Below are positions 26,530-35,859 of a stretch of DNA of 64,000 nucleotides, in pieces. The DNA lies in assembly GCA_964639225.1 (NCBI GenBank), contig CAZXCK010000002.1, positions 1 through 64,000 on the forward strand. The letters are read 5' to 3'. The translations under genes were made by a program, and so were the position numbers. The notes under the pieces are model-generated. The model was given only the letters and a program-made list of their open reading frames with translations, was not told the DNA's origin and did no database searches. Every line of letters starts with the position of its first letter. Positions within the stretch are counted from its first letter, which is position 1. This DNA comes from CAZXCK01 sp964639225. Its GTDB lineage: Bacteria > Chloroflexota > Anaerolineae > Aggregatilineales > Phototrophicaceae.

Positions 26530-26871
26530 ATGATACAGGTCAACATAGAAAATATGGGCGACGTCACAATTATTGAACTGGCCGGTGAACTCGACTCCAC
26601 TTCTGCGCCGCAAATCCAGGAACAGATTTTGAGTGTCGCCGGGCATGGCGGGAAAATCCTGCTGGACATGTCAAAAGTGACTTATATGTCCAGTGCCGGC
26701 CTGCGTATTCTGCTGCTCATGTATCGCAGGATCAACGAAAGTGAAAACGTAGGCGAGATCGTGCTGGCCGGACTGAACGACGAACTACAGGACATTATGG
26801 CAATAACCGGATTTCTCGACTTTTTCATTACTGTCGAGGATCGCAGTGCGGCGTTACGAGTCTGGAACTGA
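26530..26871 (+). CDS. STAS-domain anti-anti-sigma factor
   Basis: The protein has 113 residues and is one STAS domain: VTIIELAGELDS, ILLDMSKVTY and the phosphorylation motif MSSAGLRILL. The ATG at 26530 is preferred over in-frame ATGs at 26512 and 26518, because the protein then starts like the STAS protein encoded at 6585 (MIQVNI versus MIDIDV) and GGAA precedes it. Unlike that one, it has no RsbW-type kinase beside it; the partner must be elsewhere. It ends 9 bp before glgX, which may simply reflect close packing or read-through. Confidence 0.87.
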   Translation: MIQVNIENMGDVTIIELAGELDSTSAPQIQEQILSVAGHGGKILLDMSKVTYMSSAGLRILLLMYRRINESENVGEIVLAGLNDELQDIMAITGFLDFFITVEDRSAALRVWN

Positions 26872-26880
26872 TTCTTGACG

Positions 26881-28995
26881 ATGCAGCGCCGTATCGATAC
26901 CGAACCGACCCATTCTTATGGTAATTATCGCATGCGTATCGGTCGCCCGATTCCGCTGGGCGCGACCATTACCCCGGAAGGCATCAATTTCGCCATTTTT
27001 TCGCGGTATGCTTACGACTGCACCCTGGTTTTGTATGAGGTCGGCGCGCCCTACCCCATAGCCGAAATTCCATTCCCAAAAGAGTTCCGCGTCGGCCATG
27101 TATTTACCATGATTGTATTCGGTCTGAACCACGAGCAGATCGAATATGGCTTTCGTATGAACGGCCCGTATATTCCGCACGAAGGTCATCGCTTCGACGC
27201 CAGCAAAGTGCTACTTGACCCTTACGCTAAAGTCATAAACGGGCGCAATATCTGGGGACAGCCCACCGCTGGCACCGACGATTACCCGTTTCGAGGATGG
27301 TCCATTCTCGACGATTATGACTGGGGCACCGATCGTCCGCCACAAATCCCCATCGAAGACCTGGTCATCTATGAGATGCATGTGCGTGGTTTTACGCAGC
27401 ATCCATCTGCGGAAGTCAAGTACCCGGGCACGTTTGCCGCTATCCGAGAGAAAATACCCTATCTCAAATCGTTGGGTATCAACGCCATTGAGTTGCTGCC
27501 AGTTTTTGAATTTGATGAACTCGAAAACGACCGCCGCAATCCCCTGACCGGTGAGCCGTTGCTTAATTACTGGGGCTACAGCACGATTGGCTTTTTCGCA
27601 CCCAAAGCGGGGTATGCGGCAACTGGCCGTTACGGCATGCAGGTCGATGAGTTCAAAACACTCATCAAAGAGCTGCATCGCAATGGCATCGAGGTCATCC
27701 TCGATGTGGTCTTTAACCATACAGCAGAAGGCAACGAAAAAGGCCGTACGCTGTCTTTCCGGGGTATCGACAACAAGACCTATTACATGCTGGGACCAGA
27801 TGGCCGCTATCTGAATTTCAGCGGGACTGGCAACACGATGAACTGCAACAATCCAGTGGTGCGCAGCATGGTCCTGGATTGCCTGCGCTACTGGGTAGCA
27901 GAGTATCATATCGATGGTTTCCGCTTCGACCTCGCCTCCATCCTGGGCCGCGATCAGAATGGTTTTCCACTGGCAAATCCACCCCTGCTTGAAGCGCTGG
28001 CTCACGATCCGGTACTGGCAAACTGTAAACTGATCGCCGAAGCCTGGGACGCCGGCGGCATGTACCAGGTTGGCAGTTTCCCAGCATATGGTCGCTGGGC
28101 CGAGTGGAACGGTCGCTACCGCGATAGCATGCGGCGCTTTCTCAAAGGCGACCCTGGCCTGACGTGGGAAGCCGCTGAACGCATCCAGGGTTCACCCGAT
28201 CTGTATGGCGAGCGCGGCGCTGCCGCCTCCATCAACTTTATTACATCCCATGATGGATTCACACTCGCAGACCTGTACACCTACAACAACAAGCACAACA
28301 CGGCCAACGGCGAGGACAACCGCGACGGGGATAACAACAACAATAGCTGGAACTGTGGTGTTGAGGGGCCAACGAATGACCAGGCGGTGACCGCGCTGCG
28401 CCGCCGAATGATCCAGAACGCCATCGCTGTACTGATGGTCAGTCGGGGTATTCCCATGCTGCTGATGGGCGACGAGATGGGTCGCAGCCAACAAGGCAAC
28501 AACAATGCCTACTGCCACGACAGCGAGCTAACCTGGCTGGACTGGTCTCTACTCAGGCAGAACGCTGACATGGTCGAGTTCACCCGCAATTGTATCGCCT
28601 TTCGTCACGCCCATCCTGTTCTGCGCAGCCCACGACATTTCGTCCACCGGGACATCGCCGGCAGTGGTTACGCAGATATCACCTGGCATGGCACCCGCGC
28701 CTGGCACGCCGACTGGGCCGACTATGTGCGCACGCTGGCCTTTATGCTATGCGGTGAGCATGTACCCGACGATCAGCAGCCCGACGATTACATCTACGTT
28801 GCTCTGAATATGCACTGGGAGCACCACGTCTTCGAGCTGCCCAACCTGCCAGAAGGCATGTACTGGCATCGATTCGTTAACACCAGCGAACATGAACCAC
28901 TCAAAACCTGCCCCCCAGGAAACGAACCATACCTGGACGATCAGCACTATCATTTGCTGGGCGCGCGGTCGGTTGCTATTCTGGTAGGCAGGTAA
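26881..28995 (+). CDS. glgX: Glycogen debranching enzyme GlgX (isoamylase type)
   Basis: The protein has 704 residues, matching the GlgX/TreX family. An N-terminal CBM48 beta domain (about 18-110, PIPLGATITPEGINFAIFS) is followed by the GH13 catalytic barrel. Motifs: VILDVVFNHTAEGN, DGFRFDLAS with the nucleophile Asp350, IAEAWDAGG with the acid/base Glu387, and NFITSHDGFTLAD. It hydrolyses alpha-1,6 branch linkages of glycogen. The ATG at 26881 is used; a TTG two codons before is the only other option. It ends before a strong bidirectional terminator. No other glycogen gene is adjacent. Confidence 0.92.
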   Translation: MQRRIDTEPTHSYGNYRMRIGRPIPLGATITPEGINFAIFSRYAYDCTLVLYEVGAPYPIAEIPFPKEFRVGHVFTMIVFGLNHEQIEYGFRMNGPYIPHEGHRFDASKVLLDPYAKVINGRNIWGQPTAGTDDYPFRGWSILDDYDWGTDRPPQIPIEDLVIYEMHVRGFTQHPSAEVKYPGTFAAIREKIPYLKSLGINAIELLPVFEFDELENDRRNPLTGEPLLNYWGYSTIGFFAPKAGYAATGRYGMQVDEFKTLIKELHRNGIEVILDVVFNHTAEGNEKGRTLSFRGIDNKTYYMLGPDGRYLNFSGTGNTMNCNNPVVRSMVLDCLRYWVAEYHIDGFRFDLASILGRDQNGFPLANPPLLEALAHDPVLANCKLIAEAWDAGGMYQVGSFPAYGRWAEWNGRYRDSMRRFLKGDPGLTWEAAERIQGSPDLYGERGAAASINFITSHDGFTLADLYTYNNKHNTANGEDNRDGDNNNNSWNCGVEGPTNDQAVTALRRRMIQNAIAVLMVSRGIPMLLMGDEMGRSQQGNNNAYCHDSELTWLDWSLLRQNADMVEFTRNCIAFRHAHPVLRSPRHFVHRDIAGSGYADITWHGTRAWHADWADYVRTLAFMLCGEHVPDDQQPDDYIYVALNMHWEHHVFELPNLPEGMYWHRFVNTSEHEPLKTCPPGNEPYLDDQHYHLLGARSVAILVGR

Positions 28996-29012
28996 AGGTC
29001 GCAACCTGTCAA

Positions 29013-29052
29013 AAAAACAGGGATGTGCCAAGACTGGCACATCCCTGTTTTT
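29013..29052. terminator. Bidirectional rho-independent terminator between glgX and gpmI
   Basis: ACAGGGATGTGCCA and its reverse complement form a perfect 14-bp stem with a 4-nt loop (AGAC), flanked by A7 on the left and T5 on the right. It can serve both converging genes. Confidence 0.92.
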
Positions 29053-29072
29053 GTATTGATATACCGGGACGA

Positions 29073-30608
29073 TCAGGCACCTGTATGATCGAGCAGACTC
29101 TTACCAGTCATCTCGGACGGTTGCTCCAATCCCAGGAGTTCAAGCACTGTTGGCGCTACATCAGCCAGCTTGCCACGTGTAACCAGGCCGTGATACTCGT
29201 GGCCAACAATGAAAAGATTGACCGGCCCCACCGTATGGTAAGTATGTGAATCCCCGGTGATCTCGTTAATCATACGCTCGCAGTTGCCGTGATCGGCGGT
29301 GACAACTGCTACACCACCTTTTTCGAGAACTTTTTCAACCAGTCTGCCGCAGCATTCATCGACAGCTTCAACCGCTTTGATGGCCGCTTCCAATACGCCA
29401 GTGTGTCCCACCATATCAGGATTGGCGAAGTTAATCAGCAAGAAGTCATCGTCATGCTCGTTAAGGCGGTTGAGCGTAGCGTCGGTGAGTTCGTATGCGC
29501 TCATCTCTGGTTTGAGATCGTATGTAGCGACCTTGGGTGACGGAACAATCTTTCGATCTTCTCCGGGGAACACTTCCTCACGACGTCCATTGAAGAAGAA
29601 TGTCACGTGGGGGTATTTTTCCGTCTCGGCAGAGTGATACTGCTTCAAACCTGCGCTGCTGATAACCTCAGCAAGTGTGTTGACCAGGTATTCTGGCGGG
29701 AACAACACCGTCACCGGCAAACCGTCGATATAGTTGGTGAATGTGACGATATTCAACCCGTCGATAAACTCGAACTGGTCAGCACCGTCAAACTCCTGCA
29801 GGGCGAATGCCTGCACGATCTGCCGCATACGGTCTGCCCGAAAGTTGTAGAACACCAGCGTATCACCGGACTTAACGCGCAGGCTGTCGTCATCGCCAAT
29901 CACCACTGGCACGATGAATTCATCTGTCACACCATTTTCATAGGAATTACGGATCGCCTCTCTGGCAGTAGCGGCCCTGTCACCTTCCCGCTGGACCATC
30001 GCATCCCAGGCCTTGCGTGTGCGCTCCCATCGCTTATCGCGGTCCATCGCATAGTAGCGCCCGCTGACCGTCGCAATCTGGCCGACGCCAATTTCCTCAA
30101 TTTTGTCCTCGAGTGTTTTGAGAAAGCCTATACCGCTGTTAGTGGCCGTATCACGACCATCGGTAATGACATGCACAACCGGATTAACACCCTGCTCTCT
30201 GGCGATTTCCAGAAGCGCGAACAGATGCTTTTCGTGACTATGCACACCACCCGGACCCAACAGGCCAACCAGATGCACGTCACCGTTGCTGGCTTTCGCC
30301 TTGTTGATAGCATCCAGCAATCCGTCATGCTCGGCCAGAGACCCGTCTTCAATCGCCATGTCGATACGGGCAATATCCTGATAGACAACACGTCCGGCAC
30401 CGAGATTCAGATGCCCCACCTCAGAATTACCCATCTGACCGGGCACCAATCCAACGTGCTCACCAAACGTATCAATGATGGACTTCTCACAAGTCCGCAG
30501 CCAGCGATCGTAATTGGGTGTATTTGCCAGCACAACCGCGTTGCCGTGTTCCATATCACGGATACCCCAACCGTCCAGAATGACCAGCATAACCGGCTTG
30601 TTAGCCAT
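29073..30608 (-). CDS. gpmI: 2,3-bisphosphoglycerate-independent phosphoglycerate mutase
   Basis: The 511 residues match the iPGM family (about 510). The N-terminus PVMLVILDGWGIR with metal-binding Asp, the catalytic Ser62 in GNSEVGHLNLGAGR, HSHEKHLFALL, ITDGRDT and the C-terminal TADHGNCERM are all seen. It interconverts 3- and 2-phosphoglycerate in glycolysis with two Mn ions. The start at 30608 is chosen because AAGGAG lies 7 bp upstream; the neighbouring ATG at 30614 is too close to it. The gene is divergent from rarA (30712). Confidence 0.95.
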   Translation of the reverse strand: MANKPVMLVILDGWGIRDMEHGNAVVLANTPNYDRWLRTCEKSIIDTFGEHVGLVPGQMGNSEVGHLNLGAGRVVYQDIARIDMAIEDGSLAEHDGLLDAINKAKASNGDVHLVGLLGPGGVHSHEKHLFALLEIAREQGVNPVVHVITDGRDTATNSGIGFLKTLEDKIEEIGVGQIATVSGRYYAMDRDKRWERTRKAWDAMVQREGDRAATAREAIRNSYENGVTDEFIVPVVIGDDDSLRVKSGDTLVFYNFRADRMRQIVQAFALQEFDGADQFEFIDGLNIVTFTNYIDGLPVTVLFPPEYLVNTLAEVISSAGLKQYHSAETEKYPHVTFFFNGRREEVFPGEDRKIVPSPKVATYDLKPEMSAYELTDATLNRLNEHDDDFLLINFANPDMVGHTGVLEAAIKAVEAVDECCGRLVEKVLEKGGVAVVTADHGNCERMINEITGDSHTYHTVGPVNLFIVGHEYHGLVTRGKLADVAPTVLELLGLEQPSEMTGKSLLDHTGA

Positions 30609-30711
30609 AAACATGCTCCTTAAGCATATGCGTTGATCCAGGTCGAATACAGAGGAGTCACCCCTGCTCAATTAGTAACACCGGATGGCCACGCTTACAA
30701 GGGAGTCTGCA

Positions 30712-31983
30712 TTGACCCGCACCCAAATCTCTGACATACTTCAGGTCATGGCAAACCAGCACGCATCCCAACCCCTTGCAGACCGTCTGCGCCCGGGAAC
30801 CCTGGACGAGTTCATCGGTCAGCGCCATCTGGTCGCGCCGGGTAAGCCCATCTACCAGGCTATTCATCAGGGCAGCCTGCACTCAATGATCTTCTGGGGA
30901 CCGCCTGGTGTGGGTAAAACGACTCTGGCCCGGCTCATCGCCCAGCAAACCGGGATGCGGTTTGTTGCCCTGTCGGCAGTTTCTGCCAGCAAAGATGATA
31001 TTCGCCGGATCGTTAACGCCGGTGACAATACCACCCCGATGGAACGTCTGCTCGACAAGCAATCCGGCCAGCAACAAGCTGGTACACTGCTTTTTCTGGA
31101 CGAGATTCACCGTTTCAACAAAGCCCAGCAGGACTTTCTGCTGCCTTACGTCGAAGATGGTACCATCACGCTCATCGGCGCGACCACCGAGAATCCCAGT
31201 TTTGAGGTTATCGCGGCACTGCTGTCACGCTCGCGTGTATACGTACTGGAATCCCTCAGCGAAGATGACATCCGGCAGATCGTCATGCGAGGGGCACAGG
31301 TGCTTGACATCCGTATCGATGATGAGGCATTGGACTTTCTAACCGCATTTGCCAATGGCGATGGCCGGCAGGCGCTCAACCTGCTGGAGACGACCAGCAA
31401 ACTGTACACTTCAGCCGATCAGCGAACCATTATGCTGGAACATGTCCGCGATGCGCTGCAATCCAAACACCTTCGCTACGACAAAGCCCAGGAAGAACAC
31501 TACGACACCATCAGCGCCTATATCAAAAGTATGCGCGCCAGCGACATCGACGCCGCGCTTTACTACCTGGCGCGCATGGTCGCCAGCGGAGAAGACCCCA
31601 AATTCATCGCGCGGCGCATGGTTATCTTCGCCAGCGAAGATATCGGTATGGCTCAACCCACCGCGCTGGTTGTCGCCAATGAAGTCTTTCGTGCAGTCGA
31701 GACCATCGGCTACCCCGAATGCCAGATTAACCTGGCGCATGGGACCGTCTATATGGCTCAGGCCCCTAAAGATCGTTCTGCCTGTGACTCGTTCTTCAAA
31801 GCGCTGGAAGATGTCAATCGGCACGGCAATCTACCAATCCCGCTTCAGCTTCGCAACGCGCCCACTGGTCTGATGCGCGACATGGGCTATGGCAAAGGCT
31901 ACGACGCCTATACCGAAGACAGCCTGCTGCCGGAGAAAATCCGGGGGCGCTCATATTACCCGAAAGCCACTCCAAGAAGCTGA
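30712..31983 (+). CDS. rarA: Replication-associated recombination protein RarA (MgsA) AAA+ ATPase
   Basis: The protein has about 423 residues. A conserved N-terminus (PLADRLRPGTLDEFIGQRHL) precedes Walker A GPPGVGKTT and Walker B LLFLDEIHRF; then come the sensor regions and the MgsA C-terminal domain (DIDAALYYLARMVASGEDP; HGTVYMAQAPK). The family acts at stalled replication forks together with single-strand binding protein and RecA. The TTG at 30712 has AAGGGAG 6 bp upstream and is the best start; an ATG at 30685 lacks a ribosome site and the ATG at 30748 is also possible. A decarboxylase-like gene follows after 7 bp. Confidence 0.93.
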   Translation: MTRTQISDILQVMANQHASQPLADRLRPGTLDEFIGQRHLVAPGKPIYQAIHQGSLHSMIFWGPPGVGKTTLARLIAQQTGMRFVALSAVSASKDDIRRIVNAGDNTTPMERLLDKQSGQQQAGTLLFLDEIHRFNKAQQDFLLPYVEDGTITLIGATTENPSFEVIAALLSRSRVYVLESLSEDDIRQIVMRGAQVLDIRIDDEALDFLTAFANGDGRQALNLLETTSKLYTSADQRTIMLEHVRDALQSKHLRYDKAQEEHYDTISAYIKSMRASDIDAALYYLARMVASGEDPKFIARRMVIFASEDIGMAQPTALVVANEVFRAVETIGYPECQINLAHGTVYMAQAPKDRSACDSFFKALEDVNRHGNLPIPLQLRNAPTGLMRDMGYGKGYDAYTEDSLLPEKIRGRSYYPKATPRS

Positions 31984-31990
31984 ACACGAT

Positions 31991-32683
31991 ATGGCTGACT
32001 TGTCTGATACGCTTCAGGCCCCCCCACCCTGGCAGCTCACCGGCTCAGGGACCATTCTGCTGTTCCGATTCCCACGCGATTTTGTCATTCAACATGGATG
32101 TATACCTTCGTTTCTGACCGGTCGTTACCGGGGCGGTCTGGGTGCGGTTATGCTGGTTGATTATTTCACATCACCAGTTGGGCCTTATCGAGAAGCATTA
32201 CTCATTCCCGGTACATTTCGCCACGCAAAGAAGAATTACTACTCGATCACCCAGATAGCCGTCTCCACACTGGCGAGCGTGGTCAATGGCCGCCAGAACT
32301 GGGGCATTCCCAAAACACTGGCCAACTTTGATGTCGAAACGCTGCCCAACGGCACTCAGCATTTCGCTATGCACGTCGATAACCAGCCAGCACTGGACAT
32401 CGCAACCCGCACACGCGGGCCGCAGCTACCGTTTAACACGCGCTGGTTGCCATTTCGTCCCACCATCATCCAGCAGCGCGATGATGGTCAACTGCTGACC
32501 ACTGCACCATTTGGTAAGGGGCGCGTCCAACTGGCACAACTGGACCATATAACCGTAAACCCCGACCAGTTCCCGGATTTCAGCGAACTGCGGCCTGTCG
32601 GCGTGGTACGGGCGACACAATTCGAGTTGACGTTTCCCCTACCGGCAACAATTCCCAATGGAGCGGAAGATGCAGATCGGTAA
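31991..32683 (+). CDS. Acetoacetate decarboxylase-like protein
   Basis: The protein has 230 residues. The family pattern is visible: YREALLIPG in the middle strand and NWGIPKTLANFD, where Lys108 matches the Schiff-base lysine of acetoacetate decarboxylase. Members decarboxylate beta-keto acids or catalyse related aldolase/dehydratase reactions through an enamine. A second lysine that lowers the pKa in true ADC was not identified, so the reaction is unknown. The ATG at 31991 is 7 bp after rarA; the frame is open upstream inside rarA but that is the wrong context. The downstream SDR gene overlaps its end by 14 nt, so the pair is translationally linked. Confidence 0.8.
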   Translation: MADLSDTLQAPPPWQLTGSGTILLFRFPRDFVIQHGCIPSFLTGRYRGGLGAVMLVDYFTSPVGPYREALLIPGTFRHAKKNYYSITQIAVSTLASVVNGRQNWGIPKTLANFDVETLPNGTQHFAMHVDNQPALDIATRTRGPQLPFNTRWLPFRPTIIQQRDDGQLLTTAPFGKGRVQLAQLDHITVNPDQFPDFSELRPVGVVRATQFELTFPLPATIPNGAEDADR

Positions 32684-33437
32684 CCGGCGCAGTGTCATTA
32701 CCGGTGCAGCGTCAGGCATTGGCTGGGCGCTGCTTGAGCAACTCGCCAGTCAGCCCGGTCAAATCATCGCTGTAGATCGCGCCAATATCGACCTGAGCGT
32801 GCTCAAACGGTCGGTCGCCAATATCCATACATTCAAAGCTGATCTCAGTCAGCCACAGGAAATCGACACCGTATTCGCCTTTGCTCAGGAAGTGATGGGC
32901 GGGCTGAACACATTCTTCGCCAATGCTGGTTTCGCCTACTACGAGACCGTAAAACCGGACTGGCAGCGTGTACGCGACCTGTACGAAGTCAACGTGTTTT
33001 CACCGCTTTACACGCTGGCAAAAATGGCGCAGATCAACCACCAACAACCCTACGCAGTGATCATCACAGCTTCAGCGATGGCCCATACCGCTCTGCCCGG
33101 TTATGCGCATTATGCCGCAACCAAAGCGGCCCTGCATCGCTTCGCTGAAGCTTATCGCTACGAAATGCCAGAAAATGGCCATCTGATGCTGGTGTATCCT
33201 ATCGCAACCCGCACACGCTTTTTTGCCAGTGCTGCCAACAGCGCACCTGTGGTTTACCCGATACAGACACCCGATTATGTCGCCGGACGGATAATTGCAG
33301 GCCTGCAAAAGGGTAAGAAGCGCGTCTATCCATCGACACTATACCGGGCCATGTACACGCTGCCACTGATGGAAAGACTTTACCAGATTTATGCAAACTG
33401 GCAGTTCCGTCAATGGATTAAGCATCAGAAAGCCTGA
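32670..33437 (+). CDS. Short-chain dehydrogenase/reductase (SDR)
   Basis: The protein has 255 residues, of the classical SDR type. The cofactor motif is TGAASGIG, the NAG-like segment is FANAGFAY, the catalytic Ser lies in ITASAMAH and Tyr/Lys in HYAATKAAL. A C-terminal hydrophobic/basic segment (LMERLYQIYANWQFRQW) could associate with the membrane. The start at 32670 has GGAG 6 bp upstream; ATG 32658 is an alternative. Both starts lie within the end of the decarboxylase-like gene, so the two enzymes are probably made together and may act on the same keto compound. Confidence 0.87.
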   Translation: MQIGNRRSVITGAASGIGWALLEQLASQPGQIIAVDRANIDLSVLKRSVANIHTFKADLSQPQEIDTVFAFAQEVMGGLNTFFANAGFAYYETVKPDWQRVRDLYEVNVFSPLYTLAKMAQINHQQPYAVIITASAMAHTALPGYAHYAATKAALHRFAEAYRYEMPENGHLMLVYPIATRTRFFASAANSAPVVYPIQTPDYVAGRIIAGLQKGKKRVYPSTLYRAMYTLPLMERLYQIYANWQFRQWIKHQKA

Positions 33438-33537
33438 ATTGATGATAAACTCTTAGCAGTCGGGGCATGTGAGCTGCAAGAAGTCATCCGACTGCCATCA
33501 TAGATTATTGCAATCAACAACATCAGGAGCGTATTCA

Positions 33538-33774
33538 TTGCACATCTGGCGTCTGGCATGGAGCCGATTCAATCTGATTGCATCCGTTATTGGCGATGTC
33601 CAGGGGCGGGGTCTGGTGATGCTGTTCTACTTCACCATCCTCGTGCCCTTCGCTCTGATCTCCCGTTTCACCAGCGATCATCTGCGCCTTCGGTCATTTC
33701 ACACCGATCAACCCAAATGGCTGGACCGCCCACCGACCGATGACAATCTCGACTCGGCCCGAGAGCAAGGTTGA
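33538..33774 (+). CDS. Small membrane protein preceding carbamoyltransferase (SxtJ-like context)
   Basis: The protein has 78 residues, beginning at TTG 33538 with AGGAG 9 bp upstream. A longer reading of the frame from 33469 has no ribosome site. It has an amphipathic N-terminal helix (HIWRLAWSRFNLIASVIGD), one hydrophobic segment at about 33-48 (MLFYFTILVPFALI) and a polar tail with Trp-Leu-Asp-Arg. Carbamoyltransferases of the NodU/CmcH/SxtI type are often beside tiny membrane proteins, and this one ends 9 bp before such a gene. Its role is probably to anchor or assist the enzyme; that is inferred from position. Confidence 0.65.
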   Translation: MHIWRLAWSRFNLIASVIGDVQGRGLVMLFYFTILVPFALISRFTSDHLRLRSFHTDQPKWLDRPPTDDNLDSAREQG

Positions 33775-33783
33775 CGAAGCCTC

Positions 33784-35571
33784 ATGTATATTCTGGGAAT
33801 ATCCTGTTTTTATCATGACTCCGCCGCCGCGCTCATCCACAATGGCGACATCGTCGCTGCGGCGATGGAAGAACGGTTCACACGCAAGAAACACGACAAC
33901 GGCTTCCCGACAAAGGCCGTTGAATTCTGCCTGAAGCAGGCCGGGATCACCGGCCCCGATCTGGATTATGTCGTATTCTATGAGAAACCGCTGGTCAAGC
34001 TGGAGCGCATTCTGCTGACCACGCTCAACACATTTCCGCATTCATCGGACGTATGGCGCGAGGCCATGCTGAGTTGGCTCAAAGAGAAACTGTGGATCAA
34101 GAACATTATCCAGAAAGAAGTCGGTATGCCCTATGACCGGCTGCTCTTCTGCGACCACCACATGAGCCATGCCGCCAGTGCCTTCTTCGCCAGCCCGTTC
34201 AAAGAGGCGGCAGTCCTCACGGTCGATGGCGTCGGCGAATGGACGACAACAACGCTCGGCAAAGCGACCAGCCTGTGGGAAGGAGAAGCCAGCGGCAAGA
34301 ACGAGATTAATCTGTTCAGCGAGCAGCGATTCCCGCATTCGCTGGGCCTGTTGTACTCAGCCTTTACGGCTTTCCTGGGCTTCCGCGTCAACAACGGCGA
34401 ATATAAAGTCATGGGCATGTCCCCGTATGGTGAGCCGCGCTACCTGGATAGAATGGAGCGCGTTTTCCGGATGAACCCACAGGACGGCAGTTTCGACCTG
34501 AATATGGACTATTTCAGCTTTCACCATTCGGCAACCAGCAGCTTCAATGGCCGCTTTGTCGAGCTGTTCGGCCAACCGCGCCCACCTGATGAAGAATTCT
34601 TTACGATGATGACCAACCCCGAACGTTCAGCGGAACAGGGGGCCATCAAGCGCAACCAGCACTATGCTGATGTCGCTGCCAGTGTACAGCGTGTGACCGA
34701 GGATACGCTCATCGCTATCGCCAACTATCTGCACCGCGAAACCGGACTGGACAAACTGGTGATGGCTGGTGGCGTCGCGCTCAATACCAAAGCCAACTAT
34801 CGAGTACTGTCGGAGACACCATTCGACGAAATCTACATCCAACCAGCCGCCGGCGACGACGGCGGTGCATTAGGGGCCGCGCTGTGGGCCTATCATGTTG
34901 TGCTGGGCCAGCCAAGGCGAGCTGCCATGCCTCATGCCTATTGGGGCCAGGCCTACAGTGACGCCGAATGCCGGGACTTCCTGGACAGCGCGGGTGTCCC
35001 TTACGAGTCCTTTACCGACCGCGACGACGAACTGCTGGACATCCTGGCCGAAGAACTCACGCGAGAGCAGGTTATCGGATTTCATCAGGGCCGCTTTGAG
35101 TGGGGGCCGCGCGCCCTGGGCAATCGCAGTATCCTGGCGGACCCACGCCGCGAAGAGATGAAAGAAGTTGTCAACACCAAAATCAAGTTCCGTGAGCCGT
35201 TCCGTCCCTTCGCGCCAGTCATTCTCAAAGAACGCGCCCCGGAATATTTCGACTACCCCAATGTCGACAAACATGAGGCCCCGCGCTACATGCTGATGGT
35301 CAGTCCGGTCAACCCGGATAAACAGGACCAGATCGCTGCTGTCTCTCACATGGGTACCGGACGACTTCAGCTCATCGACCGTGAAACCAACCCGCGCTAT
35401 TATGGGCTGGTCGAGCGCTTCGGCCAGATCACTGGCGTGCCAGTCGTGCTGAATACGTCGTTCAATCTGCGCGGCGAGCCTATCGTCAACACGCCCCGCG
35501 AGGCGTATAATACCTTCAGAAACAGTGATATTGATCTACTTGTACTGGGATCATTGTTAGTCCGCAAATAA
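33784..35571 (+). CDS. Carbamoyltransferase (NodU/CmcH family)
   Basis: The protein has 595 residues. The N-terminal ASKHA-like carbamoyltransferase domain begins MYILGISCFYHDSAAAL and contains HHMSHAASAFF and VLTVDGVGEW. The C-terminal Kae1-like part has LVMAGGVALNTKAN, FEWGPRALGNRSILADPR and PVVLNTSFNLRGEP. Members use carbamoyl phosphate and ATP to carbamoylate hydroxyl groups on sugars, antibiotics, toxins (SxtI) or cell-wall glycans. The acceptor is unknown here. Genes for tiny membrane proteins lie on both sides (33538 and 35599), which suggests the three form a membrane-associated unit. No biosynthetic cluster is visible around it. Confidence 0.9.
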   Translation: MYILGISCFYHDSAAALIHNGDIVAAAMEERFTRKKHDNGFPTKAVEFCLKQAGITGPDLDYVVFYEKPLVKLERILLTTLNTFPHSSDVWREAMLSWLKEKLWIKNIIQKEVGMPYDRLLFCDHHMSHAASAFFASPFKEAAVLTVDGVGEWTTTTLGKATSLWEGEASGKNEINLFSEQRFPHSLGLLYSAFTAFLGFRVNNGEYKVMGMSPYGEPRYLDRMERVFRMNPQDGSFDLNMDYFSFHHSATSSFNGRFVELFGQPRPPDEEFFTMMTNPERSAEQGAIKRNQHYADVAASVQRVTEDTLIAIANYLHRETGLDKLVMAGGVALNTKANYRVLSETPFDEIYIQPAAGDDGGALGAALWAYHVVLGQPRRAAMPHAYWGQAYSDAECRDFLDSAGVPYESFTDRDDELLDILAEELTREQVIGFHQGRFEWGPRALGNRSILADPRREEMKEVVNTKIKFREPFRPFAPVILKERAPEYFDYPNVDKHEAPRYMLMVSPVNPDKQDQIAAVSHMGTGRLQLIDRETNPRYYGLVERFGQITGVPVVLNTSFNLRGEPIVNTPREAYNTFRNSDIDLLVLGSLLVRK

Positions 35572-35598
35572 TCCACCACAGGGGGCAAATGTAAGGCT

Positions 35599-35769
35599 AT
35601 GCAGGATTTTCTGGTTAGGCTGGGAGTGATGGGCGAGTTGCTGCGTTTTCTCTGGAAACGCAAACTCTACTGGCTCATTCCAATGGTGATGACCCTGTTC
35701 GTCTTCGCCATCATAATCGTCCTGGGCAATACCAGCGGTATCGCGCCGTTTGTGTATACCCTGTTCTAA
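35599..35769 (+). CDS. DUF5989-like 56-residue membrane protein
   Basis: The protein has 56 residues. A basic-aromatic start (ELLRFLWKRKLYWLIP) is followed by one hydrophobic segment (about 28-44) and the C-terminus SGIAPFVYTLF. This is the pattern of the DUF5989 proteins found after carbamoyltransferase genes: FLxxRKxxWLxP, a helix, then APFIYTLF. The ATG at 35599 is preceded by TAAGG and lies 28 bp after the carbamoyltransferase stop. It is too short for most gene finders and easily missed. The function is unknown, but it is probably an accessory to the enzyme in the membrane. Confidence 0.8.
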   Translation: MQDFLVRLGVMGELLRFLWKRKLYWLIPMVMTLFVFAIIIVLGNTSGIAPFVYTLF

Positions 35770-35811
35770 AGAACCGGTTGCCACAAACTCACCACAACCG
35801 CGACATCAGAA

Positions 35812-35837
35812 GGCGCTCCCCCTGAGCCGGGAGCGCC
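35812..35837 (+). terminator. GC-rich hairpin after the carbamoyltransferase unit
   Basis: A perfect 9-bp stem (GGCGCTCCC / GGGAGCGCC) with an 8-nt loop. No T-run follows, so it may be a rho-aided terminator or an mRNA-stabilising hairpin in front of the next gene. Confidence 0.45.
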
Positions 35838-35859
35838 CCGAACGATCAGGGTGAATCAT

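Noticed and set aside
27211..28005. Minus-strand frame of 264 codons inside glgX
   Set aside because: No ribosome site or motif; it lies opposite the GH13 catalytic domain.
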